Of a DNA stretch of 64,000 nt, positions 49,501 to 63,500 are shown one piece after another. Under the pieces are notes generated by a model. It was given only the letters and a program-made list of their open reading frames with translations, was not told the DNA's origin and did no database searches. Both the position numbers and the translations under genes were made by a program. Position 1 is the stretch's first letter. Each line of letters starts with the position of its first letter. The DNA comes from Cardiocondyla obscurior (Eukaryota; Arthropoda; Insecta; Hymenoptera; Formicidae), in the NCBI RefSeq assembly GCF_019399895.1, contig NC_091874.1, positions 3,412,501 through 3,476,500 on the forward strand, written 5' to 3'.

Positions 49501-52027
49501 GTCATATCGCATTTCGTGCGATCTCCATTTCCGTCATGGAAAGTAACAAATCGTAATACGTAACAAAAGTGAAATACGAGGTTTCAGAGTGACAGCGATC
49601 CCTGCACCTCGCGACGGGCGTAACATTTTCCAAGATAAAAATAAACCGTCCTAATTAGGAGCTTTTCCCCCGCGCGCTGCAAAAGTTGATACGATGTTAG
49701 GGCCCCGGTCATTCTCGACGTATGCTCCGGGAAGCGGAGTTCTCGCGCGCTATCGACGTTCTCGCTTTTTCTTCCCTTTGAGGGAGCCGAGCGCTCGGCG
49801 CCGTTTGCGGTGAGGGTCAAAGGCGCAGCGGCGAGCGAGGACGTTTTACTTAAGGTCACTGTGTTAACCGTGCCGCGAGGATTTCATTAACGCCTCGATC
49901 GCGACCAGCCGGCGGAGCGCGGACGGGGAAGGACGGCGTTCTCGGAGCGCTTAATAAAACAGGCGAATAGCCTCGGCCTGGCGAGGTATCCGTTCGATAT
50001 GAACGCTTCGGTGAGCGATGCAGTGTGAGCCACGAGGGTCACGTAGCGGAATCCAACGACAAGAAGGCATCCGCGCCCTTCTAAGTTCTCAAGGCGAAAG
50101 AGAGGGTTATATTAAAGTCCAAACGCGCACGTTGAAGGCCCCGAGATAACGCGCGAATTTTACTTCCCTTTTTTTCTTTTTTAACCCCTCGTTAAAATAT
50201 TCACACGACGCCGAATATCGTATTTCCGTGTACCTTCATCTCGTACGCTTCGAGACATTTTATGGTCTTGCACTTCCCACTGGGATGGATCCTTTTTCGC
50301 TCGAAAAGATAACGGGACGGTTTGTTTGCCGAATGGATTTCGTTAAATGTTTGATGCAGCGCGCACGTGGCAAATAACGACACGACGCAATATTGTGGAA
50401 CGAGCGAGCGAGGCGCAGCAGAAATCCGATCGCAAAAGCGAGATCGCATGCGCGTGCAGGAGGTCAGAGCTGACGGAAAAGTCGTCGCCGTTGTCGGCTG
50501 GATTTATCGGTCATGCCGATTCATCGAAATGTCGCCGTCGGTGTCACGGTGTTTCTGATACCGTCGGCGAGGATGTCTCGTGCACCGACCGTAAAAATTA
50601 AAAAAAAAAAATATATATATCCATATTAAATTTAAAGATTAATTTTTATATCATCACTTATGTTTCATCGCGTCGTCTGGCACTCTCCTCGACCGACCGC
50701 TCGATAAACAAATTAACATCACGCATTCTTAAAGCAGATATACATGCATATATTTCTTTTCATTTGGCTATAATATCATCGTACGTATAATCGTCAGACG
50801 GTTATCATGCGACCTTTCATTTCAAGTCAGGGGATTATATGGTTCGACGTAACGGCAATATTCCTGGCGATTATACGGCCACGCATGATTGCCTCGTACG
50901 CCCGAACGACGATGCCTCCTCCCCGACATTCTTCCGGAAGCGAGTCGCACACGTGATAACGCGAAAAGCCTATGACGTGTAAAAACGCGGACAAGTTGTT
51001 TGAAACGAGCCAGCGCGGAAGTTTCATGAATCGGTGATAACGATTACGGAAAGTTTCTTATTTCAACTTCTTTCCATCGGAATGTTGGTGAGACATCTCG
51101 GAATACGCACGAGTTTTTGACGAAGTGTAACGTTAAATTCAATTAGCAATTATCGCAAGTAGCTAAATTCGTGGGAATTTTCACGGTACCTTCATTTCTG
51201 TAACGTTCGCTTAATATCAGATTAAACATTAAGTAATAGGAAGTGTCGTTGCCATGTCAATCTTCAATTTGTCACTATGGACATGACATAAGTGCCCGAA
51301 ATAACTTTGATCGTACTTTCCGTGCTCAATTGGATTAAGTTGCAATTTGATTTCGACATAATTTGAAATTATGAGAATAATTAAAAATTAATCGCAATGT
51401 ATCTACGTGTATATGCGACGAATTATTCAATCGAGCCTTAGTACGTTGATTTTTAATTTTTTAGTTACTTCCACGGCATCGATTGACGCGTCACTCGGAT
51501 AAAATTGATCGAAAATCAAACCGCCCGGTATTTGCTCTGAATGTGTCACTTATTTTAGGGTGTTTGCCAATAGGATTAATGGATATAAACAACCGCACCG
51601 AGTTAAACATGCATTAGAGATATAAGGGAGGAACGTAGCTCGTAGCAGGAAGGGAACGAAGGGAGGAGTAATAAATAATAACGTTTAATGAAGAGAGATA
51701 GAATCGATAGCCATTACGGCAATTCAATTATTTGTTGAGCGACTGTATTGAATAATCGGCTCGCTCGTTTGCTCAAAACTCTTACTGAATATGCACCGAA
51801 AAAGAACTGTTTAAATTTCATCGCTGGATTTAACTGATCCAAATAAAAAAATATTTTATCATAGTACTAAGTTTATATTCTAGATTTCCGATTATTGTAA
51901 TAAAATATTTCAATCAACGGCAAATTTAATAATTAACGAAAACGTTATATGGTTTAATTATCCTTCTTGTCAAGTTAAAAAAAAAGTACGCGTTAGAATT
52001 TTTTATTATTAAAAATAATATTAAAAT

Positions 52028-52060
52028 TGAGAGAGAGAGAGAGAAAAAAGAAAGAAAAAG
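52028..52060 (+). repeat. (GA)n and A/G-rich tract
   Basis: GAGAGAGAGAGAGAG followed by AAAAAAGAAAGAAAAAGAG. Confidence 0.8.
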
Positions 52061-55000
52061 AGGCATATGACAAAGAAAATTGCTAGTTCATTCACGCTTT
52101 TAATATCGAGGACAGTCGTCAAGTGTGCGACAAATTGAAAGGTTGGTATCTCGATTATTGCGTTAGATTATCCCGCGTCTAGCAGAACCTGTTCCGTCAT
52201 AATCGGTGAGTAACGCATGACATCAACCCCTATTAAGCGCTATTGCATTTATATCGATTTATGCAAAACTTTCATAAGGCCTCGAGAAACGCCCCTTTAT
52301 CAGTAACGATCAAGCTGCGTAAAAGACGGCAATAAGGTCAGTTGCAGCTATACATAAGTAGAAAGTTGTAACTAAACATTTAATTCAACTTTGCGCGATA
52401 TTTATTAAGCAGATCTCACTTGAAAGTAATAAATATAATCGCATATCTATTTGGAAGTAATATAACCGATAGTAATAGCCATTCATATTAATTTATCAAA
52501 AGATTGATAATTATAAATTCGATATTTCTGCAAATTATTATGCTCGTAAGAAAATTTTTGAAAAACAAAAACAGTTTAATAATCGCACGATTAAAATGCG
52601 AAAAATCCACGTTTACGTATTATAAAATTATTACTTTTCGATATATTTATAAATCCGTTTGTAAGAGATAAATACCAATTGATATTCCGAGACAGATTAA
52701 TTATTTATACGACGTCATATATGTATGTATATTGTATAAAACGTTGCTTATGTATATGGTAATCAATGACGCACACCTCACGCCGTATCCCTCGGAATTA
52801 TCATTCGCTTAAGTTATCAAGAATCATTTTTGCACGCCATCGATCGTGCAGCCGATTTGTTTCTATTTCGATGCGCATCGATCTTTTTATGCAGCGCGTA
52901 TGCAAAACTGACACGCTTCTCTGAATCGCGAAAAGAGGAAGCTGTCGTTATCGTCGATCAGCTTCCCTGTTTCTTCATCAAGATCCATTTTTGGCGCGCA
53001 TATCAATCCATGAATAACAAGCGACCGTGCCTGCGCAATAAGTCAATTCACCAAGAGACACCTCTGGCGAATACGTCCGCGTTTTACCGTCAAGATAATT
53101 CGATCTTCATCCTTCAACTTTGCGATTAGATCTGAAAAATTTAACTCGTCCCGCTGACATTTTGACACTTTTTTCTTTTTTTTTTTTCTTTTTTCTTTTT
53201 GACTTCTTATCCAGTGCGAGCTCTCATTTCATGATGTCGATTTTTCACACGAACAGTTCTTGAGATGTGTTCGAGAAAAAGTTTTACTTCGTACAAACCG
53301 ATTCCCGGAATAACTTAAAAATGTCCCGTGCGAATTCTCCCAATGTAAAGGCGGTAGGTAGGCGAATGCGTAACTCCATCGAAAAACCCGACCGATCGCG
53401 AGAACGAAGGAAGAGAACAGATCGCACGTATGCACTTTCTGCAGTTTGAACGTCAGCTTGAGGGCGTACGATACGATTTTACGCCATCCCAACACTCAGA
53501 GAATGTGGGAACGTGAGTCCTCGCTTCCCACGATTCTCATTTCGGAGACACGACACGGTAGCTTATAAAGTCGAACTCTCTTAATCTAAAGTCTCTCCCG
53601 TCTGTCTCTTTTTCGCTCTCGTCTCTCATCTCTGAGATGTTCTTTAAATCTCGGGTAACAGATTCCGTGCATTCTAACGTTCCGGCAAAAACACGAGTAG
53701 TTCTTAGAAGAGAGACAATGAAATATAATAATTGATGTGCAACTGCTTTCCTGATTTATCGATTTCTCTGACAAGAAAATCACTTCTCGTGAAAATTAGA
53801 TTGGGAAATAATTTATACCGACAATAAAAAATTAAAATAACTATCTAGACATTAATTTCTGTGACGTACGTTCGCCATATAATTAACGGCAAATAAATCT
53901 GAATTCGTGAGATGTTTTCGGAATTAATTATCTAAGAAAGAACTAAAAAAAAACACGTTTTTACAGATTTTTTACGGATTACGGAAAAATACGTTTGCGG
54001 ATTAAGCCAGAGAGCTTCCCGGAAAGTTTGTCACAACAACCGCGGTAGCTTCCGCAATAAGCCAAACATCGTCGCTTCGAGGTAAACGAGGGAAGAAGGA
54101 TAAGATAACTAAAGAACAGACGCGCTGTTCGCGATTTTGACGTCACTTTGGCAGGGCGCCATACGCTCTCTTGTGCCGTTCCGGCACGCAAAAGCGTGAG
54201 AGTGGAGTTCCCTGATTCTCACGAATCTAATTTTGGGACCGCGCTGCTGCTCTCGTCCAGCCGAAAAGCTGAGTTACGAATTTGGAGCAGTAACCCATTT
54301 ATTTTTTCGAACGCGATAACAATCCTGTTCCGGGCTCGGCGGAATCCCCCGATTATTCGCGTCTCCAAAGAACCGACCACCACGATTTACATCAGATGCC
54401 AATGTGTCGCGTACTAGGAAACATTACCGCGAGACTGAAATAGAGATGACCGATAAAAAAAATTCATAGGTTCCATCACCGGTGATGTATATTTCGGGTT
54501 CGTATGCGTCAGAAGAGACCACCGTTCCGCCGAGTCCGCGAGGTGCGCATTTCCAAAACGGATGCCCCGCAAGATCTAATTTTACACGCTTTATTTTTCC
54601 GTACAGCCCACACGCGCCGAAATAGCCACTTCTGAGTTATTACAGCATTGAACTAGCGCGAGCTTTTCGGTCTTTCGTGAAACCCGCGTTGCCTTGGCTT
54701 CGATTCTCGCCGTCGTGTCCTCAAAGGTTACCGCGCGCGCCGAGACTTCACCTCGTTACATTAAAATTCGTGTCGCGTATATTTCTGGCGCTGCGCCCCG
54801 ATGGCGATACGAGAGATGGTAACGCGTTTTTTTTTTTCTTTTTTTTTTTTTTTCTTCGTTTCACGGCGGGGGATTCCGCCTTCAACATTCGATCGAATTC
54901 CCGCGGCCCCGTTCCGCGAAAGACTCGACGCGTCTCGATGCGTCCTCGTGCCTGACATTTTTCGAAAGCCCCAACTCGTTCGCTCGCCTTGGCACCGACT

Positions 55001-58000
55001 CCGCCATGTCGCACATTTTTCCGATCGCCGTATCATGTGTCGCGAATATTTTCAGAATGTTCGGCTTTGTTTACGATATTATTCTTTACCGAAATTACTT
55101 TGCTCACTATATATTTCAAATTTCTTTTCACACGAATACCGCTCTATTTCTCAAGACGCGGATAATATTTTATCTCGATTTAAATACTACTGAATATTTT
55201 ATAAAACGCGAAATAATGCCGAGATTTATATCCTCGTCGGAGAATTGGAATTATATTCATCACAATGGCATATGACTGATTAGAGAACAGTCACGAGTAA
55301 ATAATGCTATATTTATCTTTTTAAAATTCAGCTGAATTTAAATGAATTAAAAAGGTTAGCGTATATACAGTAAGAGTTGCCCCGCGCGATATGGAGAATA
55401 AATTCACGGTTAACGGTCCGATAGCGATCGCGTGGGTGTAACGCTCTAACGAATCGTGTCATTCCCGGATGATAATGCCCATACGGGCGGGAGACTGCGG
55501 CGCGTCGACCTTCGTGCCGATCTCGCCGCGAATTAACGACATTCCCGGCTAGCCTATGTCACACTGCGAGGAGACCTATGACCAACGACGGTGGCCGGTG
55601 AATCGTTTCTCCGAACCGAATGCGCGAATCATGACGCATAAATTGCCGTGATTGTCCGCGCATGGCCGAGTCGGAACAAAAGGAGAGAAATTGCGACCAG
55701 GAACTTCATTTGCGTCAGACCAATTTGTACCGAGTATTCCGACGTGCTTCGTAAATCATCGTCGGTCGGACGTCGCTCAGCGGTACCTGTCGTTTTCCGA
55801 ATCGATTCTTAAGAGAAAAAGAACAAAACGATCCACTGAGAATACCGGCGTATAAACGCATGATAAATTATTGCGAAATAAATTTGCGAAGCTCACGAAA
55901 GAAGTGGAATGGTTTCGACGAAATACATATTTGCGATTAATAAAATCGAACAACTGAACAATTATCTAGACCCCGATCGGTTTGGAAATTGAGTTAATCT
56001 ACGTAGAAAAATAAATTACAAAGAGCGATTTCACAGCGCGTTACTTCGATCGTGACAAAGTAACTTAATAAGATACACATTGCCTTGCGCAAAGTTGATG
56101 AAAACGGCTTGATCGATTTTCAATTCAACCGCATCAATAATTCGAACCGCCACAATAACGTGGAGTACTATCGGCATGTTACGATCAGGTCAGATTCCGA
56201 TAGTATCTCAGCGTGGATCTCAATATAGTAGCCACTAATTCCGGATTTTAATGACGAGAATAAGCATCGAGCAATCGCCTCGCGTTGGAGTTTCTCGCGG
56301 ATCGTTACGGCGGAAAGTGGGGCGCGTTTAGTTGGGGAAAATCCTGTGATAAAATTATAATAAGTTATCTACGTGTGCGCGCGAAGATCAAGAAAATTCA
56401 TCTCATGACCCGGCAGCGGAGCAGGCCTCGATGAGAAATATTACCGTCGAGAATTGGATGCGTGCCACCGATAGACACACACACGACCTGACTAATCGAA
56501 TATGCACTTTGTAGGCTTATTCCGGTTCTTCGGGGAAACCTCTTTCGCAAGCTCTTGCATATCTTCCAACCCGCCCGCAGTTTATTTCCGTTGTATAATT
56601 TGCGAAAATAAATGTTTCTTCAGAACGTAGGCGTTCCCGAGCCGCGAATCCGCGTGGAATAAACCCGTCCCGGTTCGTCACGCTCGTCGCGTGACGATTA
56701 TAAAACCGGAAAACTCAAAGTGATTATACATGAAACGTAAAGGCTGCAATGCGATTAATTAACGGCGAAATGGACATCTGCAAGGTGTCCGTAACATGAT
56801 ACTGCGAATAATTTCTCACGTTGTATAAGTCAAAGCATCCAAATAAATAGAGATTTATAACTCGAATACGACTCAAATTTAATTTCCCTCCTCCTTTCAA
56901 ATGTCACATCGAGCCACTTTTCCATGCACAAGACATTCGCGTTTAGATAAATCGTATAATAAAGAATTACCTCCGATGGCTTTTATTGAGCTCCCAAAAC
57001 GGTCGACGAACTGGCTGCGGTTCGTATATTCATTGCAATAATTTCGGCGCTGACGGCACCTTCTCCTTCTGTATTAACAGAAAAAAATATGATCTGATTA
57101 GTATTTTCAGAATATTTTGCGTCAAGTATTTGCTTCTTAGATAGTCCACGCGTATACATAAGTTATCGATTACGAAGGCCAAGTCGCCTCAGATGATACT
57201 TATATTCTATTGAATTCGGCGTGCATTATTTAGGTACAGTTGACTGACAATGAGCTTGGCTCGCGAACGGCCGGCAATGCTATTACGTAAACACCGCGCA
57301 AGCTACGTACGCCCGCACCGCGCTGCACCGCGCTTCCCGGCTCGACCTCTGCTCTCGCTCGCAAGCATACACGTTGTACTATAAATTAATTAATGTATTA
57401 TTATAATACAGCGAAGGCTGAGCGCTATTAAAATATAACTAGCGAGTTGTGTCTCTGCATCGCGAACTGTACAGCGCTGCCAAGTAATCGTTAAATGACT
57501 AGCGACATATACTTCTCGTAAAAAATACACCTGAGAAAATATTAGCGATCGATGATGAATTTCGGTGCCTTTTTGTTATACGACGGTTTCCATTTGCGAT
57601 CGATGAAATCGGGCGAGTGCCGAGCGCTTTCAGATGAGCACACAAAACACGTACTCGTATTTGCAGAGCGATTTCCAGTAGCCGCACGACGCCGTTTCGC
57701 GAGAAACACTCTGGCAATCTTGCGAAAGAACCGTCGCGGAATAAAACGGTGCTGCGGAGATGTTTGTTCCGCGGAAATCGTAGGAAGCTCTTGGAACAAA
57801 TTCCGATAAGCAATACAGTTTTAGAGCGGTTTCCACCCCGGAAAAATGCAATTGCTTTGAAGGCAATCGAGAAAAACGAGTAAAAAATAAAAGTCTATAT
57901 CGTTCATATATACTTGAATTAATAATGTGCTCATAATACTTAATAAAAACGTACAATAAAAATATTGAAAGTGCTTGTGCGTTAGAAAGAAATTTATCCA

Positions 58001-59183
58001 ATTTATTATCTTTCTAGCTGTAATTTTATTTTCTAATATAAATTAATTAGATTCGACGAAGATCTTTCTATCATTGGAATTTTAGATTGTACAATTTTTT
58101 ATTTAATGCCTGTTTAAGATTAATATTTTAAGTTAAACACCAAAAGCGGAGGGTAAATTTATACGAACGAAGCGGAGTACATGCACTATCGTGTGTGGAT
58201 TCTTTAGCGTTTTCGATTCCAGTGTCGATTGCTTTCGAAATAGATCCCAATAATGGAGACTATTCTACGGCCGCGGGCCGGTGCGAAATCGCCGGAATGC
58301 CACGACTGACCGACGGAATTTGCGCAAGATCGTGATCAACCGAGATCGAATCAGCACAAAATCGTTCTCTATGTCCGACCATAGCAAAAAGAAGATATTT
58401 TCCGCGCGTAAGGATTTACTCTGAAATCTCGTTCGATAATTCATGGAGACAAAATCATATTGTTCCACGAAACGGCTTGTTTACCACCAAGAGAAACGTT
58501 TCTCTTACCGCATCATAAAACGTGTATTTTTTTTTTATACATCCGGCAAGATTATCTCTTTCGAACTGTTATATCTTTTACCAAGTTAATTTTTCCCAAC
58601 TTAGTGCAAAACTTAATATAATTCGTCTCCGTCAGTTTTGAGAAAAAGATATCTATTTCGAAGAAAGACTTTTCGATTCGTAGGTAAATTTATGATTCAT
58701 CAGTTTGACCTGAAGTTAAATTTAAAGGAAGTCTCTGCTCGTACAACCGGAGGACAAAAAAAGAGCACCTGGGTGTCTCTTTAATTGTCCGTCCACTAGG
58801 AACAACGTTGTTCCAGCGGAGAAAAAAAAAAGAAAAAAAAAGGTAGCACTCTGGTAAAAGAGGCCGATCTCTTTCATTCAGAACTTGTACGACCGATGCG
58901 ATTTTCAATCCCTTTCAAGGCTCTTCATCAACAACGGGGGAGACCTTCCATTCAACATTTCTTACGCCAACGGCGTCCCCGGAAAGAAGCTCCTTGATAT
59001 TCCGCCGGCGCTCACGCATCCAGCCCGCGCGCTGATAATACTCGCTTAAGCGGAGTCCCCACCATTCGCGCGAGGAGATCCCGCAGAGGCCCGTCGCGTT
59101 ACGTGGACATAAAAGGTAACCCCATGGTCACAAGGATCGTCTCTCTGACACATTGACACGGCCACTGAGCTTACATAGGTTCC

Positions 59184-59312
59184 ATCTCTCTTTCTCTTTC
59201 TTTCTCTCTCTACATGTCGAAGATTCCTCTTTCTTTTTTCTCGCGAATCTTCCTCCGAAGCGAGCCTTCTCTTTAGATTAACTCTGTCTCTCTCTCGCTC
59301 TCTCTTTTTCCA
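59184..59312 (+). repeat. CT-rich simple-sequence tracts
   Basis: Two pyrimidine tracts, TCTCTTTCTCTTTCTTTCTC-like at about 59,184-59,212 and CTCTCTCTCGCTCTCTC-like at about 59,284-59,310, with a less regular pyrimidine-rich stretch between. Confidence 0.75.
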
Positions 59313-60274
59313 CCTTCACCCTTTGCCGTCCGCCATCTGATCGATTACTCGGCGATCGCTCTGGCCGACTTTTTTTTTTTTTTTTGTGTGTTGGATTCCA
59401 GTTTGCCGTAAGACGCGCCGCGGTATTCGGAGATGCGGGACGTCTGCGACAAAGGTTATTGTTGCGGCGTCCCACGAAGATTGAGACCGCGTTGAGCACG
59501 TTGCTCCCATATAAATAAGTACAGAGACGGTTTGCATCTTTTGCGTATCGCGAATCGAGGGATGCTTTGCACGTGTAGTCACTGTCACGTGCGCACGTGC
59601 GCAGCGGCAAGTGGAAACGAGTGGAAAATACGCGAGCGAACGTAACATTCCCCGGTTTGTTACTATACCACGTGTATCTCGTGTTGTAACTACATTGTAG
59701 AGCCTTGTAAATTGCGTTATCATACGTTATCGCGACGTCTGTCCGCGACTATAAATTAATTGCCCTCGCTTAAGTGTCTGCAGCATTATCAGCCTCGAGC
59801 AGTACATATTTGTGATATATTAAACATCACATTTCCACATATTAATGTTACTTAAAATAGATATAAAGTTTATTTAGAGCGTTTACCAGTTTTGTTATAG
59901 AGTTTACCTAAATCTCTTTAAAAAAAAAAAGAAAAAAAAAGTTTAAGTACAGTTTTTTAAAAATACCGGAATATCCAGTTTAACATTTGGGGAATTCCGC
60001 TTTCAAATCGTCCGTTCCCTGGAAAGTCATCCCGAAAGCACCCAATGACTCAGTCCGTCCGGAAAATATCCACGAGCGAAAGCTAACTCGGAAACGACGA
60101 GCAACGAGTACAAAGCAACGCATCTCGAATCTATACGAGGAACAGGTTGTGTGCATGATGTCCTGTCACTGGTGCGGTGAACCTGATCTCTTGCGAACGA
60201 GCGGGATAACCCGTTGAGACGAAAGGAACAGAGTGGAGGAAGCCAGGCCGCTTGACGGTCAGGCCAACAGAGAG

Positions 60275-60440
60275 GAAAAAAAAAAAAAGGAGAACAACTC
60301 GAGAGAGAGAAGGAGCAGAAAGAAGGTAGAGAAAAAAAAGAACGAAAGGAGGGAAAAAGACAAGACGAAAAAAGAACGAACGCGGTACTACGCGAGCGAG
60401 GGATGAGACGGAACGATGAAGAAGGCCGGGAGAATAATAA
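60275..60440 (+). repeat. Purine-rich (A/G) low-complexity tract
   Basis: Over 150 bases dominated by A and G with GAGAGAGAGAAGG and A-runs. Low-complexity, non-coding. Confidence 0.7.
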
Positions 60441-60500
60441 TAAAGAGACAAGGAGGAGAGATAACGCATGGCGCCGCTCTGGCGTCCATTCATGCTTTTT

Positions 60501-63500
60501 ACTCGTTAGCGATTACAGCTCGAGTCGGCCAACCTCGTATCACCTTGTCTCACCTATCCTCCTCTCATTCTTTTTCCCCCATGATCTCGCTCTCAACTCT
60601 ATAAAGCTTACGAGCGTCTGTCTCAATCAAAATTCTCTTTTATCTTGCTTCCTTGTGAAATTCGCATCGCGATAATTTAAATTCCTTTACCAGCTATTAT
60701 TACAATAATTTAAAAAAAACGCTAGCCTCTGTTAAAAATTAATTTTTGCGCCTTAAAAATAAGACATTAATTAAAATTAGAAAAAAGTATTATTTAATTT
60801 GAAGTAAAATAAAATTGTGGAAAAATATTAAGTCGTTCGTTATTTCTTGTGAGCTATAACGGCCAGATGATTTCGTTCAGCTTCGATCGCGCTACTGTCC
60901 ACGATGCATTGTGCTGTGCAATTTCCGAAGGAACTAATCGATTCCGTCGTAGGTCTGAGTGTGCGTATACACGTGCGAGTATGCATGCGAGTATGCGAAC
61001 GCGTTGCAACGCAGTAGAGCTTCTCTCTTGCCTTATTCGCTCCTAGTACTTTGGAACTAGTCACAGTTTCAAACTATCTACTAGTCTCCTCTATGCGACA
61101 CATATAACACCTACCGCACACACACGACGTGCATCGATACTATAGCCGTGTGTTAAAAACATCTTTTCTAAATGTTAGGTACATGCATTTTCAAATTACT
61201 ACGATGTATGAACTCGTGCGTATCTACCGTCGCATTTTCAGTACTTACATCTAATTGAAATGTATAATTATAATATATTCACATTTTAAGCTCGAGCGCG
61301 ACTGATTTCATTAAGCTGCCGTTGCTAACGTTATTACACGCGATTCCGCGTGTAATCGATCGGATCGCATAACTCAAGATCGTTTCCGCGGTCAGTGGAT
61401 AAGCCTGATGTTTCGATCTAACGATCGTAGTCATCAGCGGTGAAATTGTTCAGGAAATCACACACGGGCGATGAATTACGGTTGTTAGAGAATCATTTTC
61501 TCGCGCGCACGAGTATCGATGTACCTCGCAGGAAACCGACTTATTGCAATCACGCTGTCAATAACCTACCCAGATAAAATCAGTTCAATAATCTCTCGAT
61601 TGGCAGAAATAGATAAGACCGCATAGACGATCTAAACAAGTTTTGAAGCTTGGCTAATGTTGTTTCTAACCCACCCGTGTATTATTCAGATTGATTAAAG
61701 AAACATAATTTGTGAAATCGTGAGCTAACACAGTAAATTAACGAGACGTCGAAAGCTGCGTCGGCGAAAATTGCAGTCCTCTAATGTTCGATATTATAAA
61801 CTTGTTGTGCGGCAAATATAATGAATATTTGTATTCGATCGATCGAGCTGCCTTAGAAAATAACATCGACCGCTCAATTATCACGTTATTACCGGCCAGA
61901 AAAATATGTTGGGGCCGACACAGTGAAAGAGCATAGATTCGCACGTTTAATGCGTTGGCGTGCATAATCGATGTAAATGTAATATTACGGAACCTACATC
62001 GTACGCGCCGATATATCAAGCTTCAATTCATTTTCGAGAAAATAACGTCGTTAGAGATCAACGTTCAATTACCTCATTATCGTTTATCGGAATCGGCAGC
62101 GGATCAATGGATCTAATAAGCGTTCCCCGTTAAAGCACGCGTTTGTGCGGCAGCGTGCACAAATCGTGTGCATGCATTATGCATTAAAATGCTCTACATC
62201 CGCGTGCTGAGCAACGATGAATGAAAGGCGATTCCACCTACGCGAGGCGCGATAGAGAACAGAGCAGGCAGCGAGATATCAATTATCGCGTCCGGTTATT
62301 ACGTATATCGTATGCCTCTTTTCTCCGTGTCGTGCCCGTTCCAGCATCGACATTTTCGCGATATCGCGGTTTCACGTCGACGATGCATACGAGGGCGATT
62401 TATCAATTACCACGAGTAGCCGATCGACAAGTCTTGCGCCGGTAATTTGCATTCCGTCCGGCGTGTAAAGCGCAATCTACATATAACGTAAGAATAAAAC
62501 TAACGTTGCCTTGTAAATCTGATTATAAAGTATGTATACAAAAAGAGAGAGAAAAACGTTTAAATGGTAACGCGAACTTTTATTTTATTTCTCAGTATAC
62601 ATATAGATATATGTATAAAGAATTTAATATCACAAATGTGATTATCGTCAATTCTTTCAAAATGCAATTTTTCTAATACAATATCTCGTTGGTGTTGAGA
62701 AAAGCCTGGATCTTCTACTATATTTTAGAAGCACACAATAAAATTTCAACAAATCGTCTCGCTTCGGTCTATGAATTACTTATTTCTGAGAAAAGATTTC
62801 CAATTTTCCTAGAAATTTCCAAGAATTTTCCAAACTCGGGGAAACAGTAAACCTTAAAAGTTTGGCTTCGGGACCTTTATCTTCGAGACAGCGGCGTTCG
62901 TAAAGCAATTCCTAATCTACAGATCTTTACGTTTTAAAACCAGAACTTCCACATCGTACCTGGAAAAGAGAAAGAGAATAAAAAAAAAAAAACGAGCGAG
63001 AAGAAAAGAGAAAGCAGAAGGGGTTGGAGATTCGTCAACAAGATGAAGATAAGTCATGAACCTGGGAATCCTTCGCTCGCTCAATTGTATAATTCATTAT
63101 CGAGATTTCCGATCGAGCCCGCCGTGTGTTATTTAATGAGGCGTCGAGATTTCGTATGATATCGATAGGGAAACAATAGCAAGATTACGTTTCGCGTCGG
63201 CAAAGAACACCGAGTCCTTCCATATAAAGGCGTATTTTACGTTCGCGATTGAATCGCTTGATATCGCTCTTATCAGCGCGGGTATAATTTTCTGTTGATG
63301 TTATCTCGCGATAATATTGTCCCGCGATCGTACCAGCACATCTGTACTATTACTAAAGATATATACGTAGATATCTGTACATATATCGAGGCGTTTTGAC
63401 GCGAAACTAAATACGTAACTGCAAAATAAAGGTATTTTTGTACAAAGCTGCAGTCAGATACAAATTATGAAACGACCAAACTGGGTTTCTTTAACACATT

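Larger units (their letters stand above)
45621..54100. other. Non-coding region, no gene recognised
   Basis: Mixed blocks: CpG-richer at about 46.2-48.1 kb and 48.7-50.5 kb, AT-rich at about 50.6-53.0 kb. All open frames are short or low complexity. Simple sequence at 47,433-47,465 (A-rich), 49,144-49,160 (A-run) and 52,028-52,060 (GA). A perfect 19-bp palindrome is at 46576-46594. Confidence 0.5.
54101..60500. other. Non-coding region, no gene recognised
   Basis: Alternation of CpG-rich stretches (54.1-55.0 kb, 55.4-55.85 kb, 57.25-57.4 kb, 58.9-59.7 kb) and AT-rich sequence. T-run at about 54,829-54,855; CT tracts at 59,184-59,312; purine-rich tract at about 60,275-60,440. Frames at 54801-55193, 57552-57809, 57630-58001 and 59316-59723 overlap each other and match nothing. 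Confidence 0.5.
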
